Assembly: GCA_910586975.1 (NCBI GenBank)
Contig: CAJUKX010000001.1
Span: 113,525 to 177,524 of the forward strand
Direction of reading: 5' to 3'
Length of the DNA stretch: 64,000 nucleotides
Source: an uncultured Muribaculaceae bacterium
Lineage (GTDB): Bacteria > Bacteroidota > Bacteroidia > Bacteroidales > Muribaculaceae
This document shows positions 56,385 through 64,000 of the stretch, one piece after another. The notes beneath the pieces were generated by a model that was not told the origin of the DNA, did no database searches, and saw only the letters and a list, made by a program, of their open reading frames with translations. A program made the position numbers and the translations under genes. The first letter of the stretch is position 1. Each line of letters begins with the position of its first letter.

Positions 56385-56419
56385 AAAAAAAGAGATTGCA
56401 AATGCAATCTCTTTTTTTT
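56385..56419. terminator. bidirectional terminator between ompH and tRNA-Arg
   Basis: AGAGATTGCA (56391-56400) pairs with TGCAATCTCT (56403-56412), flanked by seven A and eight T. Confidence 0.92.
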
Positions 56420-56447
56420 ATGCCGTATGATAATCACGGCGTTCAGA

Positions 56448-56522
56448 TGGTACACCCGTGGGGAGTCGAACCCCAATCGTCGGAACCGGAATCCGAAATT
56501 CTATCCATTGAACTACGGGTGC
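56448..56522 (-). tRNA. tRNA-Arg (anticodon CCG)
   Basis: Read on the minus strand: acceptor GCACCCG pairing with CGGGTGT, D arm GTTC...GAAT, anticodon stem TCGGA/TCCGA with loop TTCCGGT giving CCG, T arm GGGG-TTCGACT-CCCC, and encoded CCA. It reads CGG codons. Length 75 with CCA. Confidence 0.95.
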
Positions 56523-56537
56523 ATGGTTTTGGTAGTG

Positions 56538-56572
56538 CAAATGTACGCCTTTTTTTGTATATTTGCAAAAAT
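56538..56572. promoter_or_regulatory. divergent promoters of tRNA-Arg (-) and ung (+)
   Basis: Minus: TACATTTG at plus 56538-56545, with TTGC 20 bases upstream. Plus: TATATTTG at 56558-56565, pointing into the foldback element and then ung. The two promoters share bases. Confidence 0.6.
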
Positions 56573-56573
56573 T

Positions 56574-56740
56574 TAAGAAACTGTTTAAATTTATTTGTCG
56601 CAGGATTTGAGAAGGATTGTCATTTGGATTTTTGATATTGATGATGGAGTTTAGTGGCTCCTAAATGACTGAATCAATATCTAAAATACATTGACAAGAC
56701 TCTCAAAGACAAGATAAAATAAATTTTAAACAGTTTCTAA
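56574..56740. mobile_element. 161-bp MITE-like foldback element with TAA target duplication
   Basis: Terminal inverted repeats GAAACTGTTTAAA-TTTATTT (left from 56577; right ends 56737, one extra A) are flanked by TAA on both sides (56574-56576, 56738-56740). The whole interior is an imperfect palindrome centred on a TTTAG/CTAAA stem near 56657. No coding capacity. The first 54 bases recur exactly at 63947-64000. It lies between the ung promoter and its ATG. Confidence 0.75.
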
Positions 56741-56756
56741 GAGGTCGTTTTGTAAA

Positions 56757-57422
56757 ATGAATGTAAAAATAGAATCTTCGTGGAAGGACGCTCTCGCCAC
56801 TGAATGGGACGCTCCATACTTCGAAAAGCTCACCGGTTTTGTACGAAATGAATACGGCACGCACACCGTTTATCCGCCTGCCGCAAAGATATTCGCAGCC
56901 TTTGACACAACCCCCTTTGACAAGGTGAAAGTTGTGATTCTCGGCCAAGACCCATACCATGAACCGGGGCAGGCCAACGGGCTATGCTTTTCGGTGGCCG
57001 ACGGTGTAGCCATGCCTCCATCGCTGGTAAATATTTTCAAAGAAATAGAGAGCGATCTCAATATAAAGCCCCTGCCTTCGGGCGACCTCAGCCGCTGGGC
57101 ATCGCAAGGAGTGCTTCTGCTAAATTCCACCCTTACCGTAGAGGCTCACCGCGCAGCATCGCATCAAGGCAAGGGCTGGGAAGAATTTACCGATGCAGTG
57201 ATAGCGCGCCTGTCGGCCGGTCGTGACCACCTGGTATTCTTGCTCTGGGGCAGCTATGCCATACGCAAGGGGGCACACATCGACCGCCAACGCCATCTTG
57301 TACTCACATCTCCCCACCCCTCGCCCCTGTCGGCCTACCGCGGATTCTTCGGCAACCACCATTTCTCACGAGCCAACGCCTATCTTCAGGCCCACGGCAT
57401 CACACCCGTTGACTGGCGATGA
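56757..57422 (+). CDS. ung: uracil-DNA glycosylase
   Basis: Removes uracil from DNA to start base-excision repair. 221 residues. [18 protein letters not shown] carries D65, the water-activating residue, and [18 protein letters not shown] the catalytic histidine. The ATG lies 17 bases after a foldback element, which would form the 5' leader of the message. Its stop overlaps the next gene (ATGA). Confidence 0.97.
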   Translation: MNVKIESSWKDALATEWDAPYFEKLTGFVRNEYGTHTVYPPAAKIFAAFDTTPFDKVKVVILGQDPYHEPGQANGLCFSVADGVAMPPSLVNIFKEIESDLNIKPLPSGDLSRWASQGVLLLNSTLTVEAHRAASHQGKGWEEFTDAVIARLSAGRDHLVFLLWGSYAIRKGAHIDRQRHLVLTSPHPSPLSAYRGFFGNHHFSRANAYLQAHGITPVDWR

Positions 57423-58681
57423 TACGACTTCTGCTCTGCATAGCCATCATAATGGCGGCGATAACCGCATCGGCACGTAATACCGACACCATGACCGGAA
57501 TATTCAACGACCGTGTCAAGACCCTCCAGGTACGCGGAGCCGACGGCAACATATTCACCCCGCCTGTGGTGATGCTTGGAGCCGGCGACTTTCTGAACAT
57601 CAGTTTCGACCACCTTTCAGACGACCGCCAATATCTGCGCTGGCGCGTGCTCAGATGCGATGCCAACTGGCAACCCTCGCAGCTGGTTGAGAGTGAATAT
57701 CTCGACGGCTTCAACGAGAGCGTCATTGAGGATTACGCCTTTTCGGGGCCTACCACAGTACACTACGTGCACTACTCTTTCAGATTTCCCAACGCCGACA
57801 TATCGCCCAAGATATCGGGCAACTATCTGATACAGGTTTATCCCGAGAATGACCCCGAGAACGTGTGGCTGCAGACACGTGTGATGGTGAGCGAACAATC
57901 GGCGCCCATAAGCGCATCAGTAACCTCGCGCACCGACATAGACTACAACGAGGGTCACCAGCAGCTCAGTGTTGCCGTTGACCTTGAGCGAGCCGCTGTG
58001 GCCGATCCGTTCAACGACATCAAGGTGATGGTATCACAAAACGGACGTGCCGACAGCGAGATTGCCATGGTGCACCCCATGCGCATGTCGGGCAAGTCGG
58101 CCATCTACGAGCACTCGCGGCCGCTGATATTTCCCGCCGGAAACGAATACCGCCGCTTCGAGGTATCGAATATCAACTATCCCGGCATGGGCGTGGAACA
58201 GATTTCTTATTACGAACCATATTACCATTTCAAGCTCTTTACCGACGCGCCGCGTGCCGACCTTAACTACTCGTATGACGAAACCCAGAATGGCCGCTTC
58301 ATGGTACGGGAGTATAATTCGGCCGACTCCGACACCGAGGCCGACTATGTGGTGGTACACTTCTCGCTCGACATGCCCGAGCAACCCGGCACCATGATAT
58401 TTATCGACGGCGACATGACCAATCGCCGCTTCGATGCCGAATCCATGATGCAGTACATTGCCTCTACCGGCCTGTACGAACGTGCCTTGCTGCTAAAACA
58501 GGGACACTACAACTATCAATATCTGGCAGTGCCCCCCGGCGGCTCCAAAGGCCTCACCGCTACAGTAGAGGGCGACAAATATCCCACCGTCAACGAATAC
58601 ACGATAAAGGTATACACCCGCGGCCCGCTCGACCGCACCGACCGCCTTATAGGCTTCACTCAGATTACTTCAGAAAAATGA
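57419..58681 (+). CDS. type IX secretion plug-domain protein (former DUF5103)
   Basis: 420 residues with signal peptide ([17 protein letters not shown]). [26 protein letters not shown] strands (split as [14 protein letters not shown] and [12 protein letters not shown]), [23 protein letters not shown] and a C-terminal part with [16 protein letters not shown] match the family whose Flavobacterium member caps the SprA translocon. It overlaps ung by 4 bases and DUF3109 by 4 bases. A role in type IX secretion is family-based; members also occur widely in Bacteroidales. Confidence 0.82.
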   Translation: MIRLLLCIAIIMAAITASARNTDTMTGIFNDRVKTLQVRGADGNIFTPPVVMLGAGDFLNISFDHLSDDRQYLRWRVLRCDANWQPSQLVESEYLDGFNESVIEDYAFSGPTTVHYVHYSFRFPNADISPKISGNYLIQVYPENDPENVWLQTRVMVSEQSAPISASVTSRTDIDYNEGHQQLSVAVDLERAAVADPFNDIKVMVSQNGRADSEIAMVHPMRMSGKSAIYEHSRPLIFPAGNEYRRFEVSNINYPGMGVEQISYYEPYYHFKLFTDAPRADLNYSYDETQNGRFMVREYNSADSDTEADYVVVHFSLDMPEQPGTMIFIDGDMTNRRFDAESMMQYIASTGLYERALLLKQGHYNYQYLAVPPGGSKGLTATVEGDKYPTVNEYTIKVYTRGPLDRTDRLIGFTQITSEK

Positions 58682-59298
58682 ATTATACCGAAGAAGAAAT
58701 AGATATGCTTCAGATACAAGACACCCTGGTAAGTCTCGACCTTTTGGAAAGAGAATTTATATGCGACCTCGACAAATGTCTGGGCGAATGTTGCATAGAG
58801 GGCGATGCCGGAGCTCCGGTAACTGCCGAAGAGAAACAAAAACTTGAAGAAATACTGCCTGCAATTCTTGACGACCTCACCCCTGCCGGCCGTCGCGCCC
58901 TCGAAGAAAACGGCGTGGCCTACGTAGACGAGGAGGGCGACCTGGTAACAACTCTGGTCGATGGCGCACAGTGCGCATTCACATGTTTCGGCAAGGGCGG
59001 CTTGTGCCAATGTGCCATAGAGAAAGCCTACCGCGAGGGACGCATTGACTTCATGAAGCCCGTATCGTGCCACCTGTATCCGGTAAGGATTACCGAATAT
59101 CCCACTTTTACCGCAGTAAATCTGCACCGCTGGGATATATGCAAATGCGCCGAGATACTCGGCCGCAAGCACCGTCTGCCGGCTTATAAATTTCTCAAGG
59201 AACCGCTTACCCGTCGTTTCGGCCCCGAGTGGTATGAAGAACTCGATAAAACCGCTCAGGAATACTACCGACAATATTCACCCGAAAAATTACAATAA
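58678..59298 (+). CDS. DUF3109 family cysteine-rich protein
   Basis: 206 residues, cytoplasmic. Eight or more cysteines in CDLDKCLGECC, CAFTCFGKGGLCQC, SCHLYP and DICKCAE suggest a metal or Fe-S site. Function unknown. ATG overlaps the previous stop by four bases; the TSCPD gene follows 9 bases later. Confidence 0.85.
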   Translation: MNYTEEEIDMLQIQDTLVSLDLLEREFICDLDKCLGECCIEGDAGAPVTAEEKQKLEEILPAILDDLTPAGRRALEENGVAYVDEEGDLVTTLVDGAQCAFTCFGKGGLCQCAIEKAYREGRIDFMKPVSCHLYPVRITEYPTFTAVNLHRWDICKCAEILGRKHRLPAYKFLKEPLTRRFGPEWYEELDKTAQEYYRQYSPEKLQ

Positions 59299-59307
59299 CA
59301 ACCAATC

Positions 59308-59556
59308 ATGAAACTGACTTATAACCCCGTCGGCACCTGCAGCCGACTCATTGAGATAGAAATTGAAGACGGAATAGTTACCGACCTTCAGGTAACCGGT
59401 GGCTGCAACGGCAACCTCAAAGGTATAGCAGCCCTGTGCCGCGGACGCAAAGCATCAGAAGTGGCCCAGACACTGCGCGGCATACGTTGCGGCAATAAAG
59501 CCACCTCGTGCCCCGACCAGATAGCATGTGCCATTGAATCGGCCGCACAAGGCTGA
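59308..59556 (+). CDS. TSCPD domain protein (TIGR03905 type)
   Basis: 82 residues. The stretch GTCSRLIEIEIEDGIV, then VTGGCNGNLKGIAALC and TSCPDQIACAIESA match the small stand-alone TSCPD proteins, whose domain also ends some class II ribonucleotide reductases. Four to five cysteines could bind a metal. The start has the exact AACCAATC-ATG motif. Last gene of the ung operon, closed by a terminator. Confidence 0.88.
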   Translation: MKLTYNPVGTCSRLIEIEIEDGIVTDLQVTGGCNGNLKGIAALCRGRKASEVAQTLRGIRCGNKATSCPDQIACAIESAAQG

Positions 59557-59580
59557 GCCTGTAACAATTGATATAATAAT

Positions 59581-59614
59581 GGTCGGTGTTTCTCAAGGGA
59601 AGCACCGACCTTTT
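59581..59614 (+). terminator. terminator of the ung-TSCPD operon
   Basis: GGTCGGTG / CACCGACC with a 14-base loop followed by TTTT. Confidence 0.75.
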
Positions 59615-59721
59615 CAGATGTGTTTGTTACAGTAAAATCAGTATGCTTGTTGTAATGCTAAACTGTTAAAATAAAGGTTTGATATGAGATGTATAAAAGG
59701 GAAGAATATCAAGTCAATAAC

Positions 59722-59752
59722 ACAAGGTTGCCGTCCGCGACGGCAACCTTGT
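59722..59752. other. perfect 14-bp stem-loop of unknown role
   Basis: ACAAGGTTGCCGTC, 3-base loop, and its exact complement. No T-run on either side. It is GC-rich within an AT-rich spacer. Confidence 0.6.
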
Positions 59753-60058
59753 ATAAGTCTGTGCCTTTAGTATAGTATTGAATTCCCATTATAGAGTCAG
59801 GTGTTTTTTACGTAATTAGAGAATTATTTCCGTAATCTTATGTTACAAATATGGATAATTTAAGTCCATTTGTCAAGCAATGAGGTGTTAAGTAATGTTA
59901 AATCCAATACATTTGCTACAATTTGCTAATTTTCAGATATTTATAACCGTATGCAAATTGTTACACCGTTGTTACAACCGACTGACTTTATTCCGGCTCA
60001 CCAAGAGTGTGTTAAGAGTGTGCTTGGATTCAATATCCTCTGAGAAGAAAAATTTTTA

Positions 60059-60088
60059 TTGCAATATCAAAAATTTATATTACCTTAG
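60059..60088 (+). promoter_or_regulatory. promoter of ferritin
   Basis: TTGC (60059-60062), 18 bases, TACCTTAG (60081-60088, one mismatch to TAnnTTTG); leader about 65 nt. Confidence 0.5.
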
Positions 60089-60160
60089 CATCTTGAATAG
60101 TCGCCGAGTTGTTACTATACTTGAAAAAACATAAAAACATATATAAAAACTATATAAATT

Positions 60161-60682
60161 ATGATCAATCCTAAACTTCAAGACGCAATCAATGCGCAGA
60201 TCAATGCCGAACTGTGGTCGGCTTATCTTTACCTGTCAATGGGCATGCACTTCGAAAATGCCGGTTATGCCGGTCTGGCCAACTGGTACAAAATCCAGTT
60301 CAAGGAAGAGCAGGCACATGCCGAGATTTTCATGAACTATCTCAACTCACGCGGCGGACGCGTGGAGCTGGCTCCCATCGCTGCCGTACCCACCAGCTGG
60401 GAAACTCCTCTCGCCGCTTTCGAAGATACCCTCGCTCACGAAGAAACCGTTACCGGTCTCATCAACAAGCTCTATCACCTGGCTATCGAGGAAAATGACT
60501 ACGCCACCAAGGGCAAACTCGACTGGTTTATCTCAGAACAGGTTGAGGAAGAAGAAACAGCCAAGGGCATCATCGACCGTCTGAAACTCGTAGGCGACAA
60601 CGGCATGGGCCTCTACATGCTCGACCAGGAACTCGCCACACGCGTATACAATGTTCCCGCACCCCTTGCTGCCAAAGCATAA
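60161..60682 (+). CDS. ftnA: bacterial ferritin (FtnA type)
   Basis: Non-heme iron storage shell. 173 residues. Ferroxidase ligands are all present: E17, E50, H53, E94, Q127 and E130. The start NPKLQDAINAQINAELWSAY and KEEQAHAEIF are typical. It stands alone between its own promoter and a long hairpin. Confidence 0.96.
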   Translation: MINPKLQDAINAQINAELWSAYLYLSMGMHFENAGYAGLANWYKIQFKEEQAHAEIFMNYLNSRGGRVELAPIAAVPTSWETPLAAFEDTLAHEETVTGLINKLYHLAIEENDYATKGKLDWFISEQVEEEETAKGIIDRLKLVGDNGMGLYMLDQELATRVYNVPAPLAAKA

Positions 60683-60699
60683 TAACGACAAGCATTCTC

Positions 60700-60737
60700 A
60701 TCACGCCCCGTGCATCGGCCGATGCGCGGGGCGTGAT
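60700..60737 (+). terminator. long hairpin after ferritin
   Basis: ATCACGCCCCG, one T-G pair, then GCATCG, folding back on its complement: about 18 bp with a tiny loop. The T-run is weak (ATTAATAA), so termination may rely on the stem alone. Confidence 0.65.
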
Positions 60738-60794
60738 ATTAATAACTGATTCTAAACATTACTGTTTTTTATCTTGTTTATTTGATGTGAAATA

Positions 60795-60827
60795 TTTGGC
60801 AAGAACCAAATATATTCATTATCTTTG
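60795..60827 (+). promoter_or_regulatory. promoter of the pseudouridine synthase gene
   Basis: TTTGGC (60795-60800) and TATCTTTG (60820-60827). Start near 60834 gives a leader of about 170 nt, long for this genome. The leader has a small AAGGC/GCCTT hairpin near 60836-60862 and no convincing reading frame. Confidence 0.65.
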
Positions 60828-61003
60828 CACAAACAAAGGCGACCAAGCAAGATTGCCTTGTTTTCCAATGGAATTAATTCTTTTTTTCATATATTTTATA
60901 CATAATTCAAAAAAATCCTGTTGCACTAATTAACTGACATTGCCGAGAGGCATAATTAAAAGTACTTAATTTTAACCAGTTCAACCGACAAAAAAACACG
61001 AAT

Positions 61004-62494
61004 ATGGACAGCACAAACACTCCAGGAGGCGAAAAGAAGGCTAAACGTCCTCGTATCGGATCCACTCCTTCGTTAGCCGGAAATGAAGGCGGCGAACGCT
61101 CAAACTTTGAACGCGTACCCTATACCCGCCGCGACAACGACACCGCCGCAGATGGCGAAAATCGTCGCACCTATCAACCCCGTCCTTACCAACCCCGTCA
61201 GGGTGGCTATCAGCCGCGCCAAGGTTCTTATCAGCCCCGACGCAACTACAATGATTATTCAGCCGACTCTACAGCCGACCACTCAGAGGGAAGTCCTGCA
61301 GCCGAGGGTTCAAATCAGAACAACTACCAACCCCGTCAGCAAAACATGGGCGGATACCAACAGCGCCGTCCATATCAGCAGCGTCCCAACAACGGCTACC
61401 AGCGCCGCGACAACGGCTATCAGCAGCGTCCCGGCCAGGGCGCATATCAGCAGCGTCAGGGTACCCAGGGCGGATATCAGCAACGATCAAACAACGGTTA
61501 TCAGCAGCGTCAAGGTGGATACCAGCAGCGCCAGGGTGGCCAAGGCGGATATCAGCAGCGTTCAAACAACGGTTATCAGCAACGTCAGGGTGGCTACCAA
61601 CAGCGCCAGGGCGGTTACCAGCAGCGTCAGGGCGGATACCAGCAGCGCCAGGGAGGCTACCAGCAGCGTCCCAACCGACAGATGCAGGGCCAGGGCGGCA
61701 TGTTCCCCGGACGTGGCAAGAGCTTCACTCCGCGCCCCAAACGCATTGAATATGAAATGCCTCTGCCCGATCCCAACGAACAGATTCGTCTCAACAAGTT
61801 CATGAGCAATGCCGGTATATGCTCGCGTCGCGAAGCCGACGAATTTATCCAGCAGGGTCTCGTGAAGGTTAACGGACAGGTCGTTACAGAACTCGGCACA
61901 AAGATTACACACTCAGATGTAGTGGAATACGACGACAAGGTTGTAGCCCTCGAATCCAAGTGCTACATTCTTCTCAACAAGCCCAAGGATTGCGTCACCA
62001 CAAGCGAAGACCCCCAGGACCGCACCACTGTGATGGACCTGGTGAAGGGCGCATGCACAGAACGCATATATCCCGTAGGCCGACTCGACCGCAACACCAC
62101 CGGTGTGCTCCTCCTTACCAACGACGGCGACCTCGCCTCAAAGCTCACTCACCCCAAGTATGTGAAGAAAAAAATCTATCACGTATGGTGCGACCGCGAC
62201 ATTGCCGAAGAAGATATGCAGCGCATTGCCGACGGCATTGAGCTTGAAGACGGTCCCATCCACGCCGACGCCATCTCGTACGCCACCGAGACCGACCGCA
62301 ACCAGGCCGGCATCGAAATCCACTCGGGACGCAACCGCATTGTGCGCCGTATTTTCGAAAGCCTCGGCTATCATGTGACCAAGCTCGACCGCGTGTACTT
62401 CGCCGGACTCACCAAGAAGAACCTCCCCCGCGGACGCTGGCGCTACCTCACCCAGGAAGAGGTCAACCTCCTCAAGATGGGCGCTTTTGAATAA
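61004..62494 (+). CDS. rluB: RluB/RsuA-family 23S rRNA pseudouridine synthase with YQQR-repeat N-terminal tail
   Basis: 496 residues. Residues about 56-226 are a disordered tail with about 18 YQ[P/Q]R units, mostly GGYQQRQ heptads, rich in Gln, Arg, Gly and Tyr. An S4 RNA-binding domain follows from about 261 (LNKFMSNAGICSRREAD), then the catalytic domain with VGRLDRNTTGVLLLTN, D362 being the catalytic aspartate, and GRNRIVRRIFESLGY. It would convert a uridine of 23S rRNA near the peptidyl-transferase centre. The tail should bind RNA and could self-associate. RluB is favoured over RluE/RsuA by the size of the catalytic part; not certain. Confidence 0.9.
   Translation: MDSTNTPGGEKKAKRPRIGSTPSLAGNEGGERSNFERVPYTRRDNDTAADGENRRTYQPRPYQPRQGGYQPRQGSYQPRRNYNDYSADSTADHSEGSPAAEGSNQNNYQPRQQNMGGYQQRRPYQQRPNNGYQRRDNGYQQRPGQGAYQQRQGTQGGYQQRSNNGYQQRQGGYQQRQGGQGGYQQRSNNGYQQRQGGYQQRQGGYQQRQGGYQQRQGGYQQRPNRQMQGQGGMFPGRGKSFTPRPKRIEYEMPLPDPNEQIRLNKFMSNAGICSRREADEFIQQGLVKVNGQVVTELGTKITHSDVVEYDDKVVALESKCYILLNKPKDCVTTSEDPQDRTTVMDLVKGACTERIYPVGRLDRNTTGVLLLTNDGDLASKLTHPKYVKKKIYHVWCDRDIAEEDMQRIADGIELEDGPIHADAISYATETDRNQAGIEIHSGRNRIVRRIFESLGYHVTKLDRVYFAGLTKKNLPRGRWRYLTQEEVNLLKMGAFE
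61170..61680 (+). repeat. in-frame repeat array coding YQ[P/Q]R units
   Basis: About 21-base units coding GGYQQRQ, with two longer copies that add SNNGYQQRQ. Third-codon-position changes between units show selection on the protein rather than recent copying. Confidence 0.85.
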
Positions 62495-62513
62495 ACAACA
62501 GACAATAACCAAT

Positions 62514-62542
62514 CCCGGCTCGGGAGCCATTCCCGGGCCGGG
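62514..62542 (+). promoter_or_regulatory. stem-loop 15 bases before asnS
   Basis: CCCGGCTCGGGA pairs with TCCCGGGCCGGG (one G-T pair) across a 5-base loop. Strong enough to affect either readthrough from rluB or asnS translation. No T-run follows. Confidence 0.6.
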
Positions 62543-62557
62543 TACAAATATAAACCG

Positions 62558-63949
62558 ATGAAACGTAGCAAAATAGCAACTCTTCTCGCCACTCCCGAAG
62601 CTATCGGCACCGAAGTCGATGTAAAGGGATGGGTACGTACCCGCCGAGGCAACAAATACGTGCAGTTTGTAGCTCTCAACGACGGTTCTACCATCAACAA
62701 CCTGCAGATCGTCTTCGACATGAACAAGTTCAACGATGAGCAGCTCAAGCCCATCACCACCGGAGCTTCAATACATGTCACCGGCAAGCTTGTAGAGTCA
62801 ATGGGCAAAGGACAGACCTGCGAAATACAGGCCGATACCCTGGAGATTTACGGTACAGCCGACCCCGAGAAATATCCTCTGCAGAAGAAAGGTCACACAC
62901 TTGAATTCCTCCGCGAGATCGCACACCTGCGTCCGCGCACCAATACATTCGGAGCCATCCTGCGCGTGCGTTCGGCTCTTGCTTTTGCAATCCACAAATT
63001 TTTCAACGAAAAGGGATTCTTCTACCTGCATACTCCCCTCATCACCGCCAGCGACTGCGAGGGTGCCGGAGCTATGTTCCAGGTTACAACCCTGCCTCTC
63101 AACGACCTGCCCCGCACCGAAGACGGCGCCATCGACTACACCCAGGACTTCTTTGGCAAGCCTGCCGCTCTCACCGTTTCGGGTCAGCTCGAAGGCGAGC
63201 TCGGAGCCACTGCCATAGGTGAAATTTACACTTTCGGTCCCACATTCCGTGCCGAGAACTCCAACACCCAGCGCCACCTGTCGGAATTCTGGATGATCGA
63301 GCCTGAAATGGCTTTCTACGACATCACCGACAATATGGATCTGGCCGAGGAATTTGTGAAATATTGCATACGCTACGTTCTCGACCACTGCCGCTCGGAT
63401 ATCGAATTCCTCAGCGAGCACTTCGACAAGGGTCTGATCGAACGCCTTGAATTTGTGCTTCACAACGACTTCGTACGTCTTACCTATACCGAAGGTGTAG
63501 AAATTCTTCAGGCAAGCGGCCACAAGTTCGAGTTCCCCGTATCATGGGGCATCGATCTGCAGAGCGAGCACGAACGCTACCTCGTTGAAAAGCACTTCAA
63601 GAAACCCGTGATCCTTACCGATTATCCCAAGGAAATCAAGGCTTTCTACATGAAGCAGAACGAAGACGGCAAGACCGTACGCGCAATGGACGTACTGTTC
63701 CCGCAGATTGGCGAAATCATCGGCGGCTCTGAGCGCGAATCTGACTTCGAAAAGCTCAGCGCCCGCATCAACGAACTCGGTATACCCATGAAGGACATGT
63801 GGTGGTATCTCGATACCCGCCGCTTCGGCACAGTGCCCCACTCAGGCTTCGGACTCGGATTTGAACGTCTGCTGCTCTTCTGCACCGGCATGACCAACAT
63901 CCGCGACGTCATCCCCTTCCCCCGTACACCCAAGAACTGCGAATTCTAA
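62558..63949 (+). CDS. asnS: asparaginyl-tRNA synthetase
   Basis: Class II aminoacyl-tRNA synthetase charging tRNA-Asn. 463 residues. An OB-fold anticodon domain ([19 protein letters not shown]) is followed by motif 2 ([19 protein letters not shown]) and motif 3 ([15 protein letters not shown]). The protein ends at PKNCEF. 63 bases after the pseudouridine synthase; the stop codon TAA is also the first three bases of a repeated foldback element. Confidence 0.97.
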   Translation: MKRSKIATLLATPEAIGTEVDVKGWVRTRRGNKYVQFVALNDGSTINNLQIVFDMNKFNDEQLKPITTGASIHVTGKLVESMGKGQTCEIQADTLEIYGTADPEKYPLQKKGHTLEFLREIAHLRPRTNTFGAILRVRSALAFAIHKFFNEKGFFYLHTPLITASDCEGAGAMFQVTTLPLNDLPRTEDGAIDYTQDFFGKPAALTVSGQLEGELGATAIGEIYTFGPTFRAENSNTQRHLSEFWMIEPEMAFYDITDNMDLAEEFVKYCIRYVLDHCRSDIEFLSEHFDKGLIERLEFVLHNDFVRLTYTEGVEILQASGHKFEFPVSWGIDLQSEHERYLVEKHFKKPVILTDYPKEIKAFYMKQNEDGKTVRAMDVLFPQIGEIIGGSERESDFEKLSARINELGIPMKDMWWYLDTRRFGTVPHSGFGLGFERLLLFCTGMTNIRDVIPFPRTPKNCEF

Positions 63950-64000
63950 GAAACTGTTTAAATTTATTTGTCGCAGGATTTGAGAAGGATTGTCATTTGG
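63947..64000. mobile_element. second copy of the foldback element, cut by the window edge
   Basis: 54 bases identical to 56574-56627, beginning with the TAA that is the asnS stop codon. The rest lies beyond the window. Confidence 0.8.

Larger units (their letters stand above)
59557..60160. other. 604-base intergenic region before ferritin
   Basis: Contains a terminator (59581-59614), a perfect 14-bp stem-loop (59722-59752), promoter-like boxes (TACATTTG at 59908), a tandem 11-base repeat AAGAGTGTGxTT at 60003-60024 and the ferritin promoter. A 79-codon frame at 59895-60134 crosses that promoter and has AT-biased composition; it is judged non-coding. Confidence 0.55.

Noticed and set aside
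59895..60134. 79-codon frame before ferritin
   Set aside because: It runs across the ferritin promoter, has no family likeness and its composition follows the AT-rich spacer.
60733..60933. 66-codon frame upstream of the pseudouridine synthase gene
   Set aside because: It covers the -33/-7 promoter at 60795-60827; residues look random.
61170..61680. Regular spacing that could suggest a CRISPR array
   Set aside because: Units are in frame, code YQQR repeats, vary at third codon positions and have no unique spacers.
61083..61805. Alternative-frame 240-codon ORF within the pseudouridine synthase gene
   Set aside because: It is a by-product of the repeated codons of the YQQR tail and ends before the catalytic domain.

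Overview
The window reads as a chromosomal segment of a gut-type Bacteroidales bacterium, quite possibly Muribaculaceae; the family placement is inference, the order is well supported. Signs are a SusC-type receptor, a one-protein hybrid two-component system (HTCS), several Bacteroidales-typical families (DUF4831, DUF6242, PorG-like, DUF349, T9SS plug domain), start codons without Shine-Dalgarno sequences, and many promoters with the Bacteroidetes -7 box TAnnTTTG.

Region 1 (1-27517) is a pectin / acidic-glycan utilisation locus with its sugar catabolism built in. On the minus strand one long run holds an esterase, rhaB, rhaA, rhaT, rhaD, a GH28 and then, from its own promoter, a susC gene cut by the left edge. 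Divergent from it is an HTCS regulator. A SASA-type esterase and a GH2 diverge from a shared control region. A plus-strand operon then carries uxuA, an SDR mannonate oxidoreductase, a GltD-like flavoprotein, kdgK, kdgA, a GH106 rhamnosidase and a GH105 unsaturated uronyl hydrolase. Together they would release rhamnose and uronic acids at the cell surface or periplasm, import rhamnose with protons, and feed DHAP + lactaldehyde and pyruvate + glyceraldehyde-3-phosphate into central metabolism. Lactaldehyde reductase, uronate isomerase, SusD and any polysaccharide lyase are not in the window.

Region 2 (27538-38454) is housekeeping: an NSS-type transporter, miaB, a CoA transferase, DUF4831, the NAD(P)HX repair enzyme, ruvX, def and ettA. 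Region 3 (38543-46000) has a 1561-residue secreted GH128-like / LamG protein with a type IX-like C-terminal tail, an EamA transporter and an alternative GlmU-like protein. Region 4 (46033-56368) has a DUF349 protein, an orphan sugar-phosphate transferase, and the envelope run DUF6242 - PorG-like - uppS - bamA - two ompH/skp genes. Region 5 (56448-63949) has tRNA-Arg(CCG), ung, a T9SS plug-domain protein, DUF3109, a TSCPD protein, ferritin, a pseudouridine synthase with a long YQQR-repeat tail, and asnS.

Points outside ordinary annotation: a 161-bp foldback element (MITE-like) in the ung leader with a second copy starting at the asnS stop codon; an exact 11-mer AACCAATCATG at four start codons; two promoter-plus-terminator units that look like small RNAs (35598-35661 and 45815-45912); and several palindromes in control regions. 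All functional calls rest on reading the sequence and on family knowledge; no database search was run.
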